Assembly (NCBI RefSeq): GCF_003063665.1
Contig: NZ_NESF01000001.1
Coordinates: forward strand, 248,001-312,000
Origin: Limnohabitans sp. Hippo3
GTDB lineage: Bacteria > Pseudomonadota > Gammaproteobacteria > Burkholderiales > Burkholderiaceae_C
Length of the DNA stretch: 64,000 nucleotides
Direction of reading: 5' to 3'
Part shown: piece after piece, positions 50,127 to 60,624 of the stretch
Layout: every line of letters begins with the position of its first letter
Position numbering within the stretch: the first letter of the stretch is position 1
Program-made: the position numbers and the translations under genes
Notes under the pieces: generated by a model
What the model saw: only the letters and a program-made list of their open reading frames with translations
Databases searched by the model: none
What the model was told of the DNA's origin: nothing

Positions 50127-52643
50127 TTATGTGGTCAAAGCGGCTTCGACCGGAATCCAGAAGGAGAACCTGCAACCGGTCACCTCGCCGGCATTGTAGA
50201 GGTTCTCAGAAACGATCCGGCCCTGGTGAGATTCGATGATGCTGCGGCACAAATTCAGGCCAATCCCCATGCCTTCCACCTTGGTCGAGAAAAAGGCTTC
50301 GTAGACCCGCTCGGTGTCTTCCGGTGGCAAACCTTGGCCTGTGTCCGTGACTGAAAACTCCACCACCGACTGGTTGTCGATTTGCCTGGGCACGATGCGC
50401 AACTCGACATGCCGTTGCCCGGCGGGGCGGTTGGCGTTGTCGATCGATTCGGCCGCATTTTTCATCAGATTGATCAGCACCTGTTCGATCAGGATCGGGT
50501 CCACCATCAGCTGTGGCAGTCGGGCCGCCACATGGTGTGTCAGGCGCACGTTGCGACGGCGCATCTCGATTTCGGCCAGCTCCAGTGCTTCGCTGACCAT
50601 GGCCGACACATCCGACAAGGTGCGGTTGGGCTCGCTGCGCTTGACGAAGCTGCGGATGCGCAAAATGATCTGACCGGCGCGCTGAGCCTGGCGGGCGGTT
50701 TTGTCTAGCGCAGACAGCAGGTCTTCTTCCTTGACCTGCTGTGACTTGATGCGCGAAATCATGCCGCTGCAGTAATTGCTGATGGCTGTGAGCGGCTGGT
50801 TCAGCTCATGCGCCACGCTTGAAGCCATTTCGCCCATGGTGATCAAGCGGCTGGCGTTTTGGGCGCGTTCGGCTTGCTGGGCCGCCAGCTCTTCGGCCTG
50901 TCGGCGCGGCGTGATGTCGCTGGCAATCACCATTTGCGCCAGTCGTCCGTCGGCCCAGTTGATGTAGCGCGAGCGCACTTCCAGCCATTTGCCCAACTCC
51001 GACACGAAGATTTCGGAGTTTTCGGATTTGGCGACGGTCAGGCTTTCCGTGGGCAGACCCGCCATCTCGTCCACATCGTCGTTCTCTTCAGCCCGGTCAT
51101 TGCTGTCGGTCGCGCCCGCTTGCTGCACCAGTCTCAGGTGCCCCACGGTGTTCTGACCAAACCAGAGCCGGTACAACTTGTTGGCAAACAGCAGCTCTTC
51201 GCTGCCCAAAGGGGCCACCGAAACCGAGGCGTCCAGCGCCTCCAGCACGATGGTGAAGCGTTCATGCGAACTGGCCAGTTGCTCCCGAATCCGGTTGGGC
51301 TCGGTGATGTCGGTCATCGAGGTCATCCAGCCGGTTTGCTTGCCGGTCGCATCGATCAGCGGTGACACATACATGCGGGCATCAAACAGCTGACCGTTTT
51401 TGCGTTTGACCCGCACCTGAAAACCACCTGCGGAGTGTTGCCCGCTGATCTCTTCTTCCAACCGTTTCATCAGCAACTCGCGGTCCTGGTCTGGCCAGTA
51501 GGGGAAAGGGGCCACCGCACCGACCAGATCGGACTCGCTCCAACCCGTCATCTGGCAAAAAGCGGGGTTGACGTAAGTGATGCGCCCGCGCAGGTCAAGG
51601 GCCCGCATGCCGGTTAGCATGGAGTTTTCCATGGCGCGTCGGAAGTTGGTTTCGGCCACCAGGGCTTTTTGGGCCTGTATGCGCCTGCGGGTATGCCGCC
51701 AGTTGCCGATCAGCATCCAGGCCGTCATCACGCTCAACACACTCACCAACCAAAACAAGCCGCCACCCACCAGGCCCTGAGAAGTGCGCCAGGCTTGGGC
51801 CCGCAAAATCAGGTCATTGCCCACGGGTGAGACGGGCACTTCGTAATCGTTGTTGGGTTTGTCACTGCCGGGCAGCAAGCGCCACAGGGCAATGCGGCCC
51901 GGAATGGTTTGTCCGGCCAGCAATTGGCCTTTGCCGTCTTGCAGTGCCACGGCATATTTGGCCAGCACCTCGGTCGGGATGCCGTAGCGCAGCAGCCCTT
52001 CCATGGTGTATTCCGCCAGAATCACCCCGCTGAAGCGGCCTTGGTCGTTACTCAGGGGGGTGTGCAACTGCAACACCGCGAGTTGGGCGTCCTTGTCCAC
52101 ATCGGTGTTGATCTGGCCATAGATGGGCTGCATCAAGTCGCGGGCCAGGCTGAAGTGGCTTTCGGTTTCGCCGACTTTGAGTACCGTGCCGGCACGCATG
52201 TGCTGGCTGGGCGAAATGCTGGAGACGCTCTGGTTGGCGATGATGCGCCGCCGGTCGTCGATCCAGGTCAAGGACAGAAACTCCGGGTATTGCTGCACTA
52301 GGGCTTCAGCTCGGGACAAAAACTGATCGGTGCGGATCTCCTTGTTGGAGACATCGCGTGCCAGGCGCATGACCTGTTCTTGCCGCTCCAGCAAACGCAG
52401 ACGCAGACGTTGTTGAGCGTATTCCACATCCCGTTTGATGGCTTCCTGCTCCCGCTCGATCTCTTCGACCCGCAAGTACCAGAATGCGCTGGCAATGGCG
52501 GCCAAAAAAAGCACCACAGCCACCACGGGGGCTAGGTTGGCATAACGGTCCTGTCTGTTGGGAGATTGGCGGTGCCACCACGAGCGCCACCAAGCCCACG
52601 GTCCGACCTTGGTCACGACCGATGCTGCTTTGTTCAATTCCAT
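50127..52643 (-). CDS. PAS-domain membrane sensor histidine kinase
   Basis: 838 residues. First membrane helix at about 37-57, a periplasmic region to about 295 with a double-Cache-like look (RLARDVSNKEIRTDQFLSRAE, NDQGRFSGVILAEY), second helix at about 297-317, then two PAS domains (about 335-450 with CQMTGWSESDLVG, and about 460-580), dimerisation helix with GEMASSVAHELNQPLTAISN, and ATPase boxes NLMKNAAESIDN, DTGQGLPPED and MGIGLNLCRSI. FixL/DctB-like class. Signal unknown. Encoded upstream of its FixJ-type regulator and divergent from aceE. Confidence 0.92.
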   Translation of the reverse strand: MELNKAASVVTKVGPWAWWRSWWHRQSPNRQDRYANLAPVVAVVLFLAAIASAFWYLRVEEIEREQEAIKRDVEYAQQRLRLRLLERQEQVMRLARDVSNKEIRTDQFLSRAEALVQQYPEFLSLTWIDDRRRIIANQSVSSISPSQHMRAGTVLKVGETESHFSLARDLMQPIYGQINTDVDKDAQLAVLQLHTPLSNDQGRFSGVILAEYTMEGLLRYGIPTEVLAKYAVALQDGKGQLLAGQTIPGRIALWRLLPGSDKPNNDYEVPVSPVGNDLILRAQAWRTSQGLVGGGLFWLVSVLSVMTAWMLIGNWRHTRRRIQAQKALVAETNFRRAMENSMLTGMRALDLRGRITYVNPAFCQMTGWSESDLVGAVAPFPYWPDQDRELLMKRLEEEISGQHSAGGFQVRVKRKNGQLFDARMYVSPLIDATGKQTGWMTSMTDITEPNRIREQLASSHERFTIVLEALDASVSVAPLGSEELLFANKLYRLWFGQNTVGHLRLVQQAGATDSNDRAEENDDVDEMAGLPTESLTVAKSENSEIFVSELGKWLEVRSRYINWADGRLAQMVIASDITPRRQAEELAAQQAERAQNASRLITMGEMASSVAHELNQPLTAISNYCSGMISRIKSQQVKEEDLLSALDKTARQAQRAGQIILRIRSFVKRSEPNRTLSDVSAMVSEALELAEIEMRRRNVRLTHHVAARLPQLMVDPILIEQVLINLMKNAAESIDNANRPAGQRHVELRIVPRQIDNQSVVEFSVTDTGQGLPPEDTERVYEAFFSTKVEGMGIGLNLCRSIIESHQGRIVSENLYNAGEVTGCRFSFWIPVEAALTT

Positions 52644-52814
52644 CCCCGGAGTTTAGGGGACAAGCCCTCGGTCACGTCCCTGTGATCCGCTTGGCAGTCC
52701 GAGAAACCAGCATTAAATTTCACAATGCAAAATACAAAAGCACAATTTGAAATAACGAAAAAAATATGTGAGAATTCAGGCATCATTTGTTCACAACAGC
52801 AACAGGAGACACGC
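52644..52814. promoter_or_regulatory. A+T-rich divergent promoter region between the sensor kinase and aceE
   Basis: 171 nt, with the aceE-proximal half (52708-52790) notably A+T-rich against the local high G+C. A possible aceE promoter is TTGAAA with GAGAAT 17 nt later. The aceE ribosome site CAGGAGAC lies at 52803-52810. No clean regulator dyad was found by eye. Confidence 0.45.
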
Positions 52815-55511
52815 ATGACAGCGGCAGCACCTCAACAACCGGACCGTGACCTGGACGCACAGGAGACCCGTGAATGGATGGACGCACTGTCCGCCGTGAT
52901 TGAAAAAGCAGGACCCGAGCGTGCTCACTTTTTGCTCGAAGAGTTGCTGGAAGAAGCCCGCCAGCACAGCATCGATCTGCCGTTTTCGGCCACCACCGGT
53001 TATGTGAACAGCATCGAGCCCAACGAAGAGGCCCGCTGCCCCGGCAACATCGAGATCGAAGAACGCCTGCGCGCTTACATGCGCTGGAATGCCATGGCGA
53101 TGGTCGTCAAGGCCAACCGCCACAACCCCGAAGACGGTGGTGACCTGGGTGGTCACATCGGCTCGTTCGCCTCGCTGGCCCACATGTTTGGTGCTGGCTT
53201 TAACCATTTCTGGCACGCCGAGAGCGAAAACCACGGCGGCGACTGCCTCTACATCCAGGGCCACGTCTCCCCCGGCGTCTATGCCCGCGCTTACCTCGAA
53301 GGCCGCCTGACCGAAGAGCAGCTGCTCAACTTCCGCCAGGAAGTCGACGGCAAAGGTCTGTCGAGCTACCCACACCCCAAACTCATGCCCGAGTTCTGGC
53401 AGTTCCCCACGGTGTCCATGGGTCTGGGCCCCTTGATGGCGATCTACCAAGCGCGCTTTTTGAAATACCTGCACGCCCGTGGCATCGCCAACACCGAAAA
53501 CCGCAAAGTTTGGGTGTTCTGCGGCGACGGCGAGATGGACGAAGTTGAATCACTGGGCGCGATCGGCTTGGCCGCACGCGAGAACCTGGACAACCTGATC
53601 TTTGTCGTCAACTGCAACCTGCAACGCCTGGACGGCCCGGTGCGCGGCAACGGCAAGATCATCCAAGAACTCGAGGGCGAGTTCCGCGGCTCGGGCTGGA
53701 ACGTCATCAAGCTCTTGTGGGGCAGCGAGTGGGACAGCCTGCTGGCCCGCGACAAGGACGGCGCGCTGCGCAAGCTGATGATGGACACCCTGGACGGTGA
53801 CTACCAGGCCTTCAAAGCGAACGATGGCGCGTATGTGCGCAAGCATTTCTTTGGCCGCGACCCCCGCACACTCGAGATGGTGGCGCACCTGTCGGACAAC
53901 GACATCTGGAACCTCAAGCGCGGTGGTCATGACCCACAAAAGGTCTACGCCGCGTACCACAAGGCGGTCAACACCAAGGGCCAACCCACCGTGCTGCTCA
54001 TCAAGACCGTCAAGGGTTTTGGCATGGGCAAGGCAGGCGAGGGCAAGAACACCGTCCACCAGACCAAGAAGCTCACGGACGACGACATCAAGTACATGCG
54101 GGACCGCTTCAACATTCCGATCCCGGACAGCGAGTTGCCCAAGATCCCGTTTTACAAACCGGCCGATGACACGCCAGAGATGCGTTACCTGCACGAGCGC
54201 CGCCAAGCGCTGGGCGGCTACCTGCCCAAGCGCCGTGCCAAGGCCGACGAGAGCTTCACCGTGCCATCGTTGGAGACCTTCAAGGCCGTGATGGAGCCCA
54301 CCGCGGAAGGCCGCGAAATCTCCACCACCCAAGCGTATGTGCGCTTTTTGACCCAGCTGCTGCGCGACCAAGCCCTGGGCCCCCGCGTGGTCCCCATCTT
54401 GGTGGACGAAGCCCGCACCTTCGGCATGGAAGGCCTGTTCCGCCAGATCGGCATCTACAACCCTGCTGGCCAGCAGTACACCCCGGTCGACAAAGACCAG
54501 GTCATGTACTACAAGGAAGACAAAGCCGGTCAGATCCTGCAAGAAGGCATCAACGAAGCCGGTGGCATGTCCAGCTGGATCGCTGCGGCCACCAGCTACA
54601 GCACGTCCAACCGGATCATGATCCCGTTCTATGTGTACTACTCGATGTTCGGCTTCCAGCGTATTGGCGATCTGGCTTGGGCTGCGGGCGACATGCAAGC
54701 GCGCGGCTTCTTGCTGGGCGGCACATCGGGTCGCACCACGCTCAACGGCGAAGGCTTGCAGCACGAAGACGGTCACAGCCACATCATGGCCAACACCATC
54801 CCGAATTGCGTGTCGTATGACCCCACCTTCGCCCACGAAGTCGGCGTCATCTTGCACCACGGCTTGAAGCGCATGGTCGAGAAGCAAGACAACGTCTTCT
54901 ACTACCTGACGCTGCTGAACGAAAACTACGCCATGCCAGGTCTGACGCCCGGCACCGTAGAGCAGATCATCAAGGGCATGTATTTGTGCAAGCCCGGTGC
55001 TGCTGGCGAGAAGCGCGTGCAACTGCTGGGCTCGGGCACCATCCTGCGCGAATCCATCGCCGCCCAAACCCTGCTGGCCACCGACTGGGGCATTCAGGCC
55101 GACGTGTGGAGCTGCCCGAGCTTCAACGAACTGACCCGCGACGGTCAGGACGCCGAGCGCTACAACCTGCTGCACCCGATGGAAACACCTCGCGTGCCGT
55201 TTGTCAGCCAGCAACTGGCCAAGCACAATGGCCCCGTGGTGGCATCGACCGACTACATGAAGGCCTATGCCGAGCAGATCCGGCCTTTCATCCCGAAGGA
55301 CCGCACCTACAAAGTGTTGGGCACCGATGGTTTTGGTCGCTCCGACTTCCGCAGCAAGCTGCGCGAGCACTTCGAGGTCAACCGCCACTACATCGTGATC
55401 GCCGCCCTCAAGGCGCTGAGCGAAGAGGGCAAAGTGCCTGTGGCGCAGGTGGCCGAAGCCATCCAGAAGTACGGCATCAAAACGGACAAAATCAACCCCC
55501 TGTACGCTTAA
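52815..55511 (+). CDS. aceE: Pyruvate dehydrogenase E1 component (homodimeric)
   Basis: 898 residues, the size of the single-chain AceE type. ThDP motif [20 protein letters not shown]-terminal [19 protein letters not shown] and [11 protein letters not shown], and C-terminal [14 protein letters not shown] and DGFGRSDFR all fit. Decarboxylates pyruvate and acetylates the lipoyl group of AceF. An in-frame start at 52725 would add 30 residues; ATG 52815 with CAGGAG is preferred. aceF follows 15 nt downstream. Confidence 0.97.
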   Translation: MTAAAPQQPDRDLDAQETREWMDALSAVIEKAGPERAHFLLEELLEEARQHSIDLPFSATTGYVNSIEPNEEARCPGNIEIEERLRAYMRWNAMAMVVKANRHNPEDGGDLGGHIGSFASLAHMFGAGFNHFWHAESENHGGDCLYIQGHVSPGVYARAYLEGRLTEEQLLNFRQEVDGKGLSSYPHPKLMPEFWQFPTVSMGLGPLMAIYQARFLKYLHARGIANTENRKVWVFCGDGEMDEVESLGAIGLAARENLDNLIFVVNCNLQRLDGPVRGNGKIIQELEGEFRGSGWNVIKLLWGSEWDSLLARDKDGALRKLMMDTLDGDYQAFKANDGAYVRKHFFGRDPRTLEMVAHLSDNDIWNLKRGGHDPQKVYAAYHKAVNTKGQPTVLLIKTVKGFGMGKAGEGKNTVHQTKKLTDDDIKYMRDRFNIPIPDSELPKIPFYKPADDTPEMRYLHERRQALGGYLPKRRAKADESFTVPSLETFKAVMEPTAEGREISTTQAYVRFLTQLLRDQALGPRVVPILVDEARTFGMEGLFRQIGIYNPAGQQYTPVDKDQVMYYKEDKAGQILQEGINEAGGMSSWIAAATSYSTSNRIMIPFYVYYSMFGFQRIGDLAWAAGDMQARGFLLGGTSGRTTLNGEGLQHEDGHSHIMANTIPNCVSYDPTFAHEVGVILHHGLKRMVEKQDNVFYYLTLLNENYAMPGLTPGTVEQIIKGMYLCKPGAAGEKRVQLLGSGTILRESIAAQTLLATDWGIQADVWSCPSFNELTRDGQDAERYNLLHPMETPRVPFVSQQLAKHNGPVVASTDYMKAYAEQIRPFIPKDRTYKVLGTDGFGRSDFRSKLREHFEVNRHYIVIAALKALSEEGKVPVAQVAEAIQKYGIKTDKINPLYA

Positions 55512-55526
55512 AAACCGGAGACAAAC

Positions 55527-57131
55527 ATGGCATTGGTAGAAGTACAAGTCCCGGATATCGGGGATTTCGATGAAGTGACCGTCATTGAGTTGATGGTCAA
55601 AGTGGGCGACACCGTGAAAGCCGAGCAGTCGCTGATCACGGTCGAATCCGACAAAGCCTCGATGGAAATCCCGTCGAGCACCGCGGGTGTCGTGAAGGAA
55701 ATGCGCCTGGCGCTTGGTGACAAGGTCAAACAAGGCTCGGTCGTGCTGGTGGTCGAGGCCGCTGCCGCTGCAACCGCTGCAGCACCAGCAGCCGCACCTG
55801 TTGCAGCGGCCCCCGCTGCAGCGCCAGCCCCAGCCGCTGCACCAGTGGCAGCGGCATCCGGCCCCGTGCAAGTGCATGTGCCCGACATCGGCGACTTCAA
55901 GGACGTGGCCGTCATCGAGGTCATGGTCAAGCCTGGTGACACCATCAAGGTCGAGCAATCGCTGATCACGGTCGAGTCCGACAAAGCCTCGATGGAAATC
56001 CCGTCGTCGGCCGCTGGCGTGCTCAAGGAATTGAAAGTCAAAGTGGGCGACAAGGTCAACATTGGTGACCTGCTGGCCATTCTGGAAGGCACAGTTTCTG
56101 CAGCTGCCCCAGTTGCCGCCGCCGCTGCACCTGTGGCTGCGGTTTCGGCCCCGGCTGCCGCCGCATCGGCACCAGCGCACGCCCCCGGTGGCACCACGCT
56201 GGGTTTGCCCCACGCCTCGCCATCGGTGCGCAAGTTCGCCCGCGAGCTGGGTGTGCCACTGGATGAAGTTAAAGGCTCCGGCCTTAAAGGTCGCATCACC
56301 CAGGATGATGTGCAAGCCTTCACCAAGGCCGTCATGTCGGGCGCTGCGCAGACCAAGGCGCAAGCGGCCAAAGCCCCTGCGGGCGGTGGAGGCTCCGAAC
56401 TGGGCCTGATCCCCTGGCCCAAAGTGGACTTTGCCAAATTCGGCCCGATCGAGCGCAAGGAGATGAGCCGCATCAAGAAGATCAGCGGCGCCAACCTCTT
56501 GCGCAACGCCGTGATGATCCCGGCTGTCACCAACCACGACGACGCCGACATCACCGATCTCGAAGCCTTCCGCGTCTCCACCAACAAGGAAAACGAGAAG
56601 AGCGGCATCAAGGTCACCATGCTGGCCTTCCTGATCAAAGCCTGCGTGGCCGCGCTCAAGAAGTTCCCCGAGTTCAACAGCTCCCTCGACGGCGATGCCC
56701 TGATTTACAAGCAGTATTACCACATTGGCTTTGCCGCCGACACGCCCAACGGTTTGGTAGTGCCTGTGATCAAGGATGCCGACAAGAAAGGCGTTTTGCA
56801 GATCAGCCAGGAAATGGGCGAGCTGGCCAAGAAGGCCCGAGACGGCAAGCTCGGCCCTGCCGACATGTCGGGCGCAACTTTCACCATCTCCAGCCTGGGG
56901 GGCATTGGCGGCAAGTACTTCACGCCCATCATCAATGCGCCCGAAGTGGCCATCCTCGGTGTCTGCAAGAGCACCATGGAGCCCGTCTGGGGCGGCAAGC
57001 AGTTTGTGCCACGCCTGATGCTGCCCCTGTCCTTGACATGGGACCATCGTGTCATCGACGGCGCTGCAGCGGCTCGCTTCAATGCGTTTCTGGGTCAAAT
57101 CCTCAGCGACTTCCGTCGCGTGTTGCTCTGA
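55527..57131 (+). CDS. aceF: Dihydrolipoamide acetyltransferase (E2 of pyruvate dehydrogenase)
   Basis: 534 residues. Two N-terminal lipoyl domains (about 1-75 and 112-188), each with the lipoylated Lys in [11 protein letters not shown], joined by Ala/Pro linkers; a peripheral-subunit-binding domain with [15 protein letters not shown] (about 230-262); and the catalytic domain ending in [13 protein letters not shown] with the active-site His. Forms the E2 core that passes acetyl groups to CoA. The two lipoyl coding stretches and that of lpdA are near-identical at the DNA level. Confidence 0.96.
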   Translation: MALVEVQVPDIGDFDEVTVIELMVKVGDTVKAEQSLITVESDKASMEIPSSTAGVVKEMRLALGDKVKQGSVVLVVEAAAAATAAAPAAAPVAAAPAAAPAPAAAPVAAASGPVQVHVPDIGDFKDVAVIEVMVKPGDTIKVEQSLITVESDKASMEIPSSAAGVLKELKVKVGDKVNIGDLLAILEGTVSAAAPVAAAAAPVAAVSAPAAAASAPAHAPGGTTLGLPHASPSVRKFARELGVPLDEVKGSGLKGRITQDDVQAFTKAVMSGAAQTKAQAAKAPAGGGGSELGLIPWPKVDFAKFGPIERKEMSRIKKISGANLLRNAVMIPAVTNHDDADITDLEAFRVSTNKENEKSGIKVTMLAFLIKACVAALKKFPEFNSSLDGDALIYKQYYHIGFAADTPNGLVVPVIKDADKKGVLQISQEMGELAKKARDGKLGPADMSGATFTISSLGGIGGKYFTPIINAPEVAILGVCKSTMEPVWGGKQFVPRLMLPLSLTWDHRVIDGAAAARFNAFLGQILSDFRRVLL

Positions 57132-57144
57132 GAGGAATTGACGT

Positions 57145-58959
57145 ATGGCACTGATTGATATTCAAGTCCCCGACATTGGCGACTTCGACGAAGTGGCCGT
57201 GATCGAGTTGCTGGTCAAACCCGGCGACACCGTCAAGGCCGAGCAATCGCTCATCACCGTGGAGTCCGACAAGGCCTCGATGGAAATCCCGTCGAGCCAC
57301 GGGGGCGTGGTCAAGGAACTCAAGGTCAAGCTGGGCGACAAGGTGAAAGAAGGTTCCGTGGTGATGGTGCTTGAAGCGTCTGAAGGCGCCGCGGCTCTGG
57401 TAGCCGCTCCCGCTCCTGCGGCTGCACCGGCAGCAGCACCTGCTGCCCCGGTCGCTGCGCCCGCTGCCGCCAGCTTTGGCGGCTCGGCCGATATCGAGTG
57501 CGACGTGGTCGTGCTTGGCGGCGGCCCCGGAGGTTACTCGGCGGCTTTCCGCGCGGCCGACCTCGGCCTCAAGGTTGTGGTGGTCGAGCGCTACAGCACC
57601 TTGGGCGGCGTCTGCCTGAACGTGGGCTGCATCCCTTCCAAGGCCTTGCTGCACGTTGCCGCCGTCATGGACGAAGTGGCACACCTGGGCGACTTGGGCG
57701 TCGAGTTCGGCAAGCCGGTGGTGACCATCGACAAGCTGCGCGGCCACAAGGAAAAAGTCATCGCCAAGCTCACGGGTGGTCTGGGCGCCATGGCCAAGAT
57801 GCGCAAGGTCACCATCGTGCGCGGCTACGGCAGCTTTGTCGGTGCCAACCACATCGAGGTGGAAGAAACCACAGGAAGCGGACAGGACAAGACCGGCAGC
57901 AAGAAGGTTGTGGCCTTCAAACGCGCCATCATTGCAGCGGGCTCGCAGGCCGTGCGCCTGCCCTTCATGCCCGATGACCCGCGTGTGGTCGATTCGACCG
58001 GTGCGCTGGCCCTGGCGGGTGTGCCCAAGAAAATGCTGATCGTCGGTGGCGGCATCATCGGCCTGGAAATGGGCACGGTCTACAGCACGCTGGGTGCCCG
58101 CCTGGACGTGGTCGAGATGATGGACGGCCTGATGCAAGGCGCCGACCGCGATCTGGTCAAGGTTTGGGAGAAGATGAACAAGGGTCGCTTCGACAACATC
58201 ATGCTCAAGACCAAGACGGTGGGTGCGCAGGCCACGCCCGAGGGCATCAAGGTGCAATTCGAAGGTCTGGACGGCACCAAGAGCGAAGGCACTTACGACC
58301 TGGTGCTGCAAGCCGTGGGCCGCACGCCCAACGGCAAGAAGATCGCTGCAGAAAAGGCAGGCGTGGCCGTGACCGACCGTGGCTTCATCAATGTCGACAT
58401 CCAGATGCGCACCAACGTGCCGCACATCTTTGCCATTGGCGACATCGTGGGCCAGCCCATGTTGGCGCACAAGGCGGTGCACGAAGCCCACGTGGCGGCC
58501 GAAGTCATTGCGGGCGAACTGCAAGGCAACAAAGAGTTGGCAGCGGCGGCGTTCAACGCCCGCGTCATCCCCAGCGTGGCCTACACCGACCCCGAAGTGG
58601 CCTGGGTGGGCTTGACCGAAGACCAAGCCAAAGCACAAGGCATCAAGGTGAAAAAGGGCTTATTCCCTTGGACAGCGTCTGGCCGCGCCATTGCCAACGG
58701 CCGCGACGAAGGCGTGACCAAACTGCTGTTCGACGATTCACCCGAGGCCCACGGCCACGGCAAGATCCTCGGCGGCGGCATGGTGGGCACGCACGCGGGC
58801 GACATGATTGGTGAGATCGCTCTGGCCATCGAAATGGGCGCAGACGCCGTGGACATCGGCAAGACCATCCACCCACACCCCACGCTGGGCGAGAGCATCG
58901 GCATGGCGGCAGAAGTGGCGCACGGCAGCTGCACAGACGTGCCGCCCAGCAAGAAGTAA
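57145..58959 (+). CDS. lpdA: Dihydrolipoamide dehydrogenase with N-terminal lipoyl domain
   Basis: 604 residues, about 130 longer than ordinary E3. Residues 1-75 are a lipoyl domain ([11 protein letters not shown]), followed by an Ala/Pro linker (85-112). The flavoprotein domain then has [20 protein letters not shown], redox-active disulfide [19 protein letters not shown]-binding [10 protein letters not shown] and the C-terminal [19 protein letters not shown] with the catalytic His. Reoxidises the lipoyl groups of AceF. The lipoyl fusion is known in Neisseria and several Betaproteobacteria. Ends the operon; a terminator follows. Confidence 0.95.
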   Translation: MALIDIQVPDIGDFDEVAVIELLVKPGDTVKAEQSLITVESDKASMEIPSSHGGVVKELKVKLGDKVKEGSVVMVLEASEGAAALVAAPAPAAAPAAAPAAPVAAPAAASFGGSADIECDVVVLGGGPGGYSAAFRAADLGLKVVVVERYSTLGGVCLNVGCIPSKALLHVAAVMDEVAHLGDLGVEFGKPVVTIDKLRGHKEKVIAKLTGGLGAMAKMRKVTIVRGYGSFVGANHIEVEETTGSGQDKTGSKKVVAFKRAIIAAGSQAVRLPFMPDDPRVVDSTGALALAGVPKKMLIVGGGIIGLEMGTVYSTLGARLDVVEMMDGLMQGADRDLVKVWEKMNKGRFDNIMLKTKTVGAQATPEGIKVQFEGLDGTKSEGTYDLVLQAVGRTPNGKKIAAEKAGVAVTDRGFINVDIQMRTNVPHIFAIGDIVGQPMLAHKAVHEAHVAAEVIAGELQGNKELAAAAFNARVIPSVAYTDPEVAWVGLTEDQAKAQGIKVKKGLFPWTASGRAIANGRDEGVTKLLFDDSPEAHGHGKILGGGMVGTHAGDMIGEIALAIEMGADAVDIGKTIHPHPTLGESIGMAAEVAHGSCTDVPPSKK

Positions 58960-58979
58960 ACGCTGCGAGCCTCAAAATG

Positions 58980-59013
58980 AAGAAGCCCGGACGGGAAACT
59001 GTCCGGGCTTCTT
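58980..59013 (+). terminator. Intrinsic terminator after lpdA
   Basis: AAGAAGCCCGGAC pairs perfectly with GTCCGGGCTTCTT around an 8-nt loop, 20 nt after the lpdA stop; the stem ends in a T-rich side and GGTTTCT follows. Confidence 0.75.
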
Positions 59014-59045
59014 GGTTTCTGCGGTCCGCTGGTCTTCACTGCCTA

Positions 59046-59945
59046 TCAATGCGCCCCAAGGTAACACCCCTCAGCCCGCTCCCCATCCACTTCCTCATCT
59101 TCTTCGCTGCACAAGGCGGCGATCAGGGCTTGGTCCACGACTTGGCCGGGCAGCAGCAGCTCTTCATTCGTCCAGCGCTTGACCAAGTGGCCATTGGCCA
59201 CGCCGCCGGTGTGTGGGGCTTGGTAGGCGCGGCGGTGTTGCATGGTGACGCCGCTGTTGGCGTTGGCGATGAAGCGGCTTTCGCCCAAGGCCCAGGGTTC
59301 AAAGTAGGCGTTGGCGACAGCATCCACTTGGCGGAAGTAGCTGCGTGCGCCCTCGGCGTTGAGCTTTTTGCGCACGGTGCGGGTGATGAGGCCTTGCAGG
59401 TGGTCGAGCGCGGCGTCGTCCATTTGCGCCAAGGCTTCGGTGCTCATGTTTTGTGTGGCCAGCGCAGCGGTGGCGGCCAGCTCGGCAGGCAGCACTTGCA
59501 CCATGGCTTTCACCACGTCGTGGTGTGGCGCAATGGCGGTGGCCACGCCGCGTGTTTGCGGCTGAATGGGGCAGCGGATCTCGACAAAGCGCGGCTTGAC
59601 GGGGCCTGTGCAGCCGTCGTGGTGGTAATACTCGCCCTGGCTGAGGCGCCCCTTGCTGGAGCGCCCGCGCACATCGCGGTAGGTGGGGTGTTGGCTGTGA
59701 ACATTCAGGCAGACGACCAATCCGGTGGCATCGACCAATTGGTAGAAGGCTTCACGCCATTCGGGTAAGAGGAGTTTGTCGTGCAGGTAGTCGCTGGGCA
59801 GGGCGGCTTCTTGGCCCGCTTCGCCTTCAATGACCAACACAAAGGGCTTTGGCCGGCGCACGCGCCACAGGGTGTTGGCAAATTCCAGGACCGAGCTGGT
59901 GCTTTCTGTGTTGGAGGTGGCGCTGTGGCCTGTGGGGTCAGACAT
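59046..59945 (-). CDS. Putative TauD-like Fe(II)/2-oxoglutarate dioxygenase
   Basis: 299 residues. I do not recognise a named family, but iron-dioxygenase-like features are visible: YYHHDG gives His108-x-Asp110, and NANSGVTMQHRRAYQ followed by NGHLVKRW gives a distal His237 and Arg257 in the spacing used by TauD/TfdA enzymes for iron and 2-oxoglutarate. There is no signal peptide or membrane helix. Substrate is unknown. It stands alone between the pyruvate dehydrogenase operon (convergent) and the exonuclease gene. ATG 59945 is chosen; an ATG 15 nt upstream is also open. Confidence 0.65.
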   Translation of the reverse strand: MSDPTGHSATSNTESTSSVLEFANTLWRVRRPKPFVLVIEGEAGQEAALPSDYLHDKLLLPEWREAFYQLVDATGLVVCLNVHSQHPTYRDVRGRSSKGRLSQGEYYHHDGCTGPVKPRFVEIRCPIQPQTRGVATAIAPHHDVVKAMVQVLPAELAATAALATQNMSTEALAQMDDAALDHLQGLITRTVRKKLNAEGARSYFRQVDAVANAYFEPWALGESRFIANANSGVTMQHRRAYQAPHTGGVANGHLVKRWTNEELLLPGQVVDQALIAALCSEEDEEVDGERAEGCYLGAH

Positions 59946-60023
59946 AGGAAAGTTCGGCAATCGGTCGCGATCAATGACGATCAGGCAGTCGGCAGGAATT
60001 TTAGGGCTTCATTTCAAAAGGGC

Positions 60024-60620
60024 TCAGCCTGTGCCCAGCGCTTGCCACACCCGAAGGGCGGCATACGCGTCGTTGGCGGCATAGACCAGTTGCGATTCGC
60101 TCAACCGTTCATTGGCCCAATTGCTGGTGGCAGCCTTTTTGGATTTCATGAAGCGCTGATTGAACAACACCGCCACCGCGCCCTTGACCCCCATGTCTTT
60201 GCGGTAGCCGCGCTGGTGGAAGATGGTGTTGAGTTCCAGAATGCCTTGGGGCTCAATGCCCAGTTTCTGGATGATGCGTTTTCGGTCATCGCCCAAACCA
60301 AAACCAGCTTTGACGATCCCCGGTTGCGCCAGCAGTGTGGCAGCCACGCTTCGGCATTGTGGATCGTGCAACTGAAACACCCAGGCTCGCTCTGCAGTGG
60401 CAAGTTGCAGGATGTGGGGGCCATCAGAAGCTTCACCCACTCTGAAGGTGGGTTTGGACTCGGTATCAAAACCCCATGCGCCGGCCTGAAGCAGCTGTGC
60501 ATGGGCTTGCTCCGCTTGTGTGCCGCTGCTGACCAGGGTAATTCGGTCCAGTCCAAGCCGCTCAAAAAGCGGGAGGAGGGCGATGGCGTCTTTGTCAGGG
60601 GTGGTATGACGAGGGCTCAT
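60024..60620 (-). CDS. 3'-5' exonuclease, RNase D-like (DEDD superfamily)
   Basis: 198 residues, only the exonuclease domain. Exo I motif WGFDTESKPTF (Asp and Glu metal ligands), exo II region AGFGLGDDRKRI with the conserved Asp, and exo III LVYAANDAYAALRVW with Tyr and Asp, so a DEDDy enzyme. It lacks the HRDC domain of RNase D, so it is closer to short stand-alone exonucleases. Starts 4 nt after the ylqF stop on the same strand. Confidence 0.85.
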   Translation of the reverse strand: MSPRHTTPDKDAIALLPLFERLGLDRITLVSSGTQAEQAHAQLLQAGAWGFDTESKPTFRVGEASDGPHILQLATAERAWVFQLHDPQCRSVAATLLAQPGIVKAGFGLGDDRKRIIQKLGIEPQGILELNTIFHQRGYRKDMGVKGAVAVLFNQRFMKSKKAATSNWANERLSESQLVYAANDAYAALRVWQALGTG

Positions 60621-60624
60621 GTGA

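Noticed and set aside
53550..57098. A 1182-codon open frame on the minus strand across aceE and aceF
   Set aside because: It is antisense to two certain genes, lacks any recognisable domain, and is rich in His/Gly/Val in a pattern typical of complementary frames of high-G+C genes.
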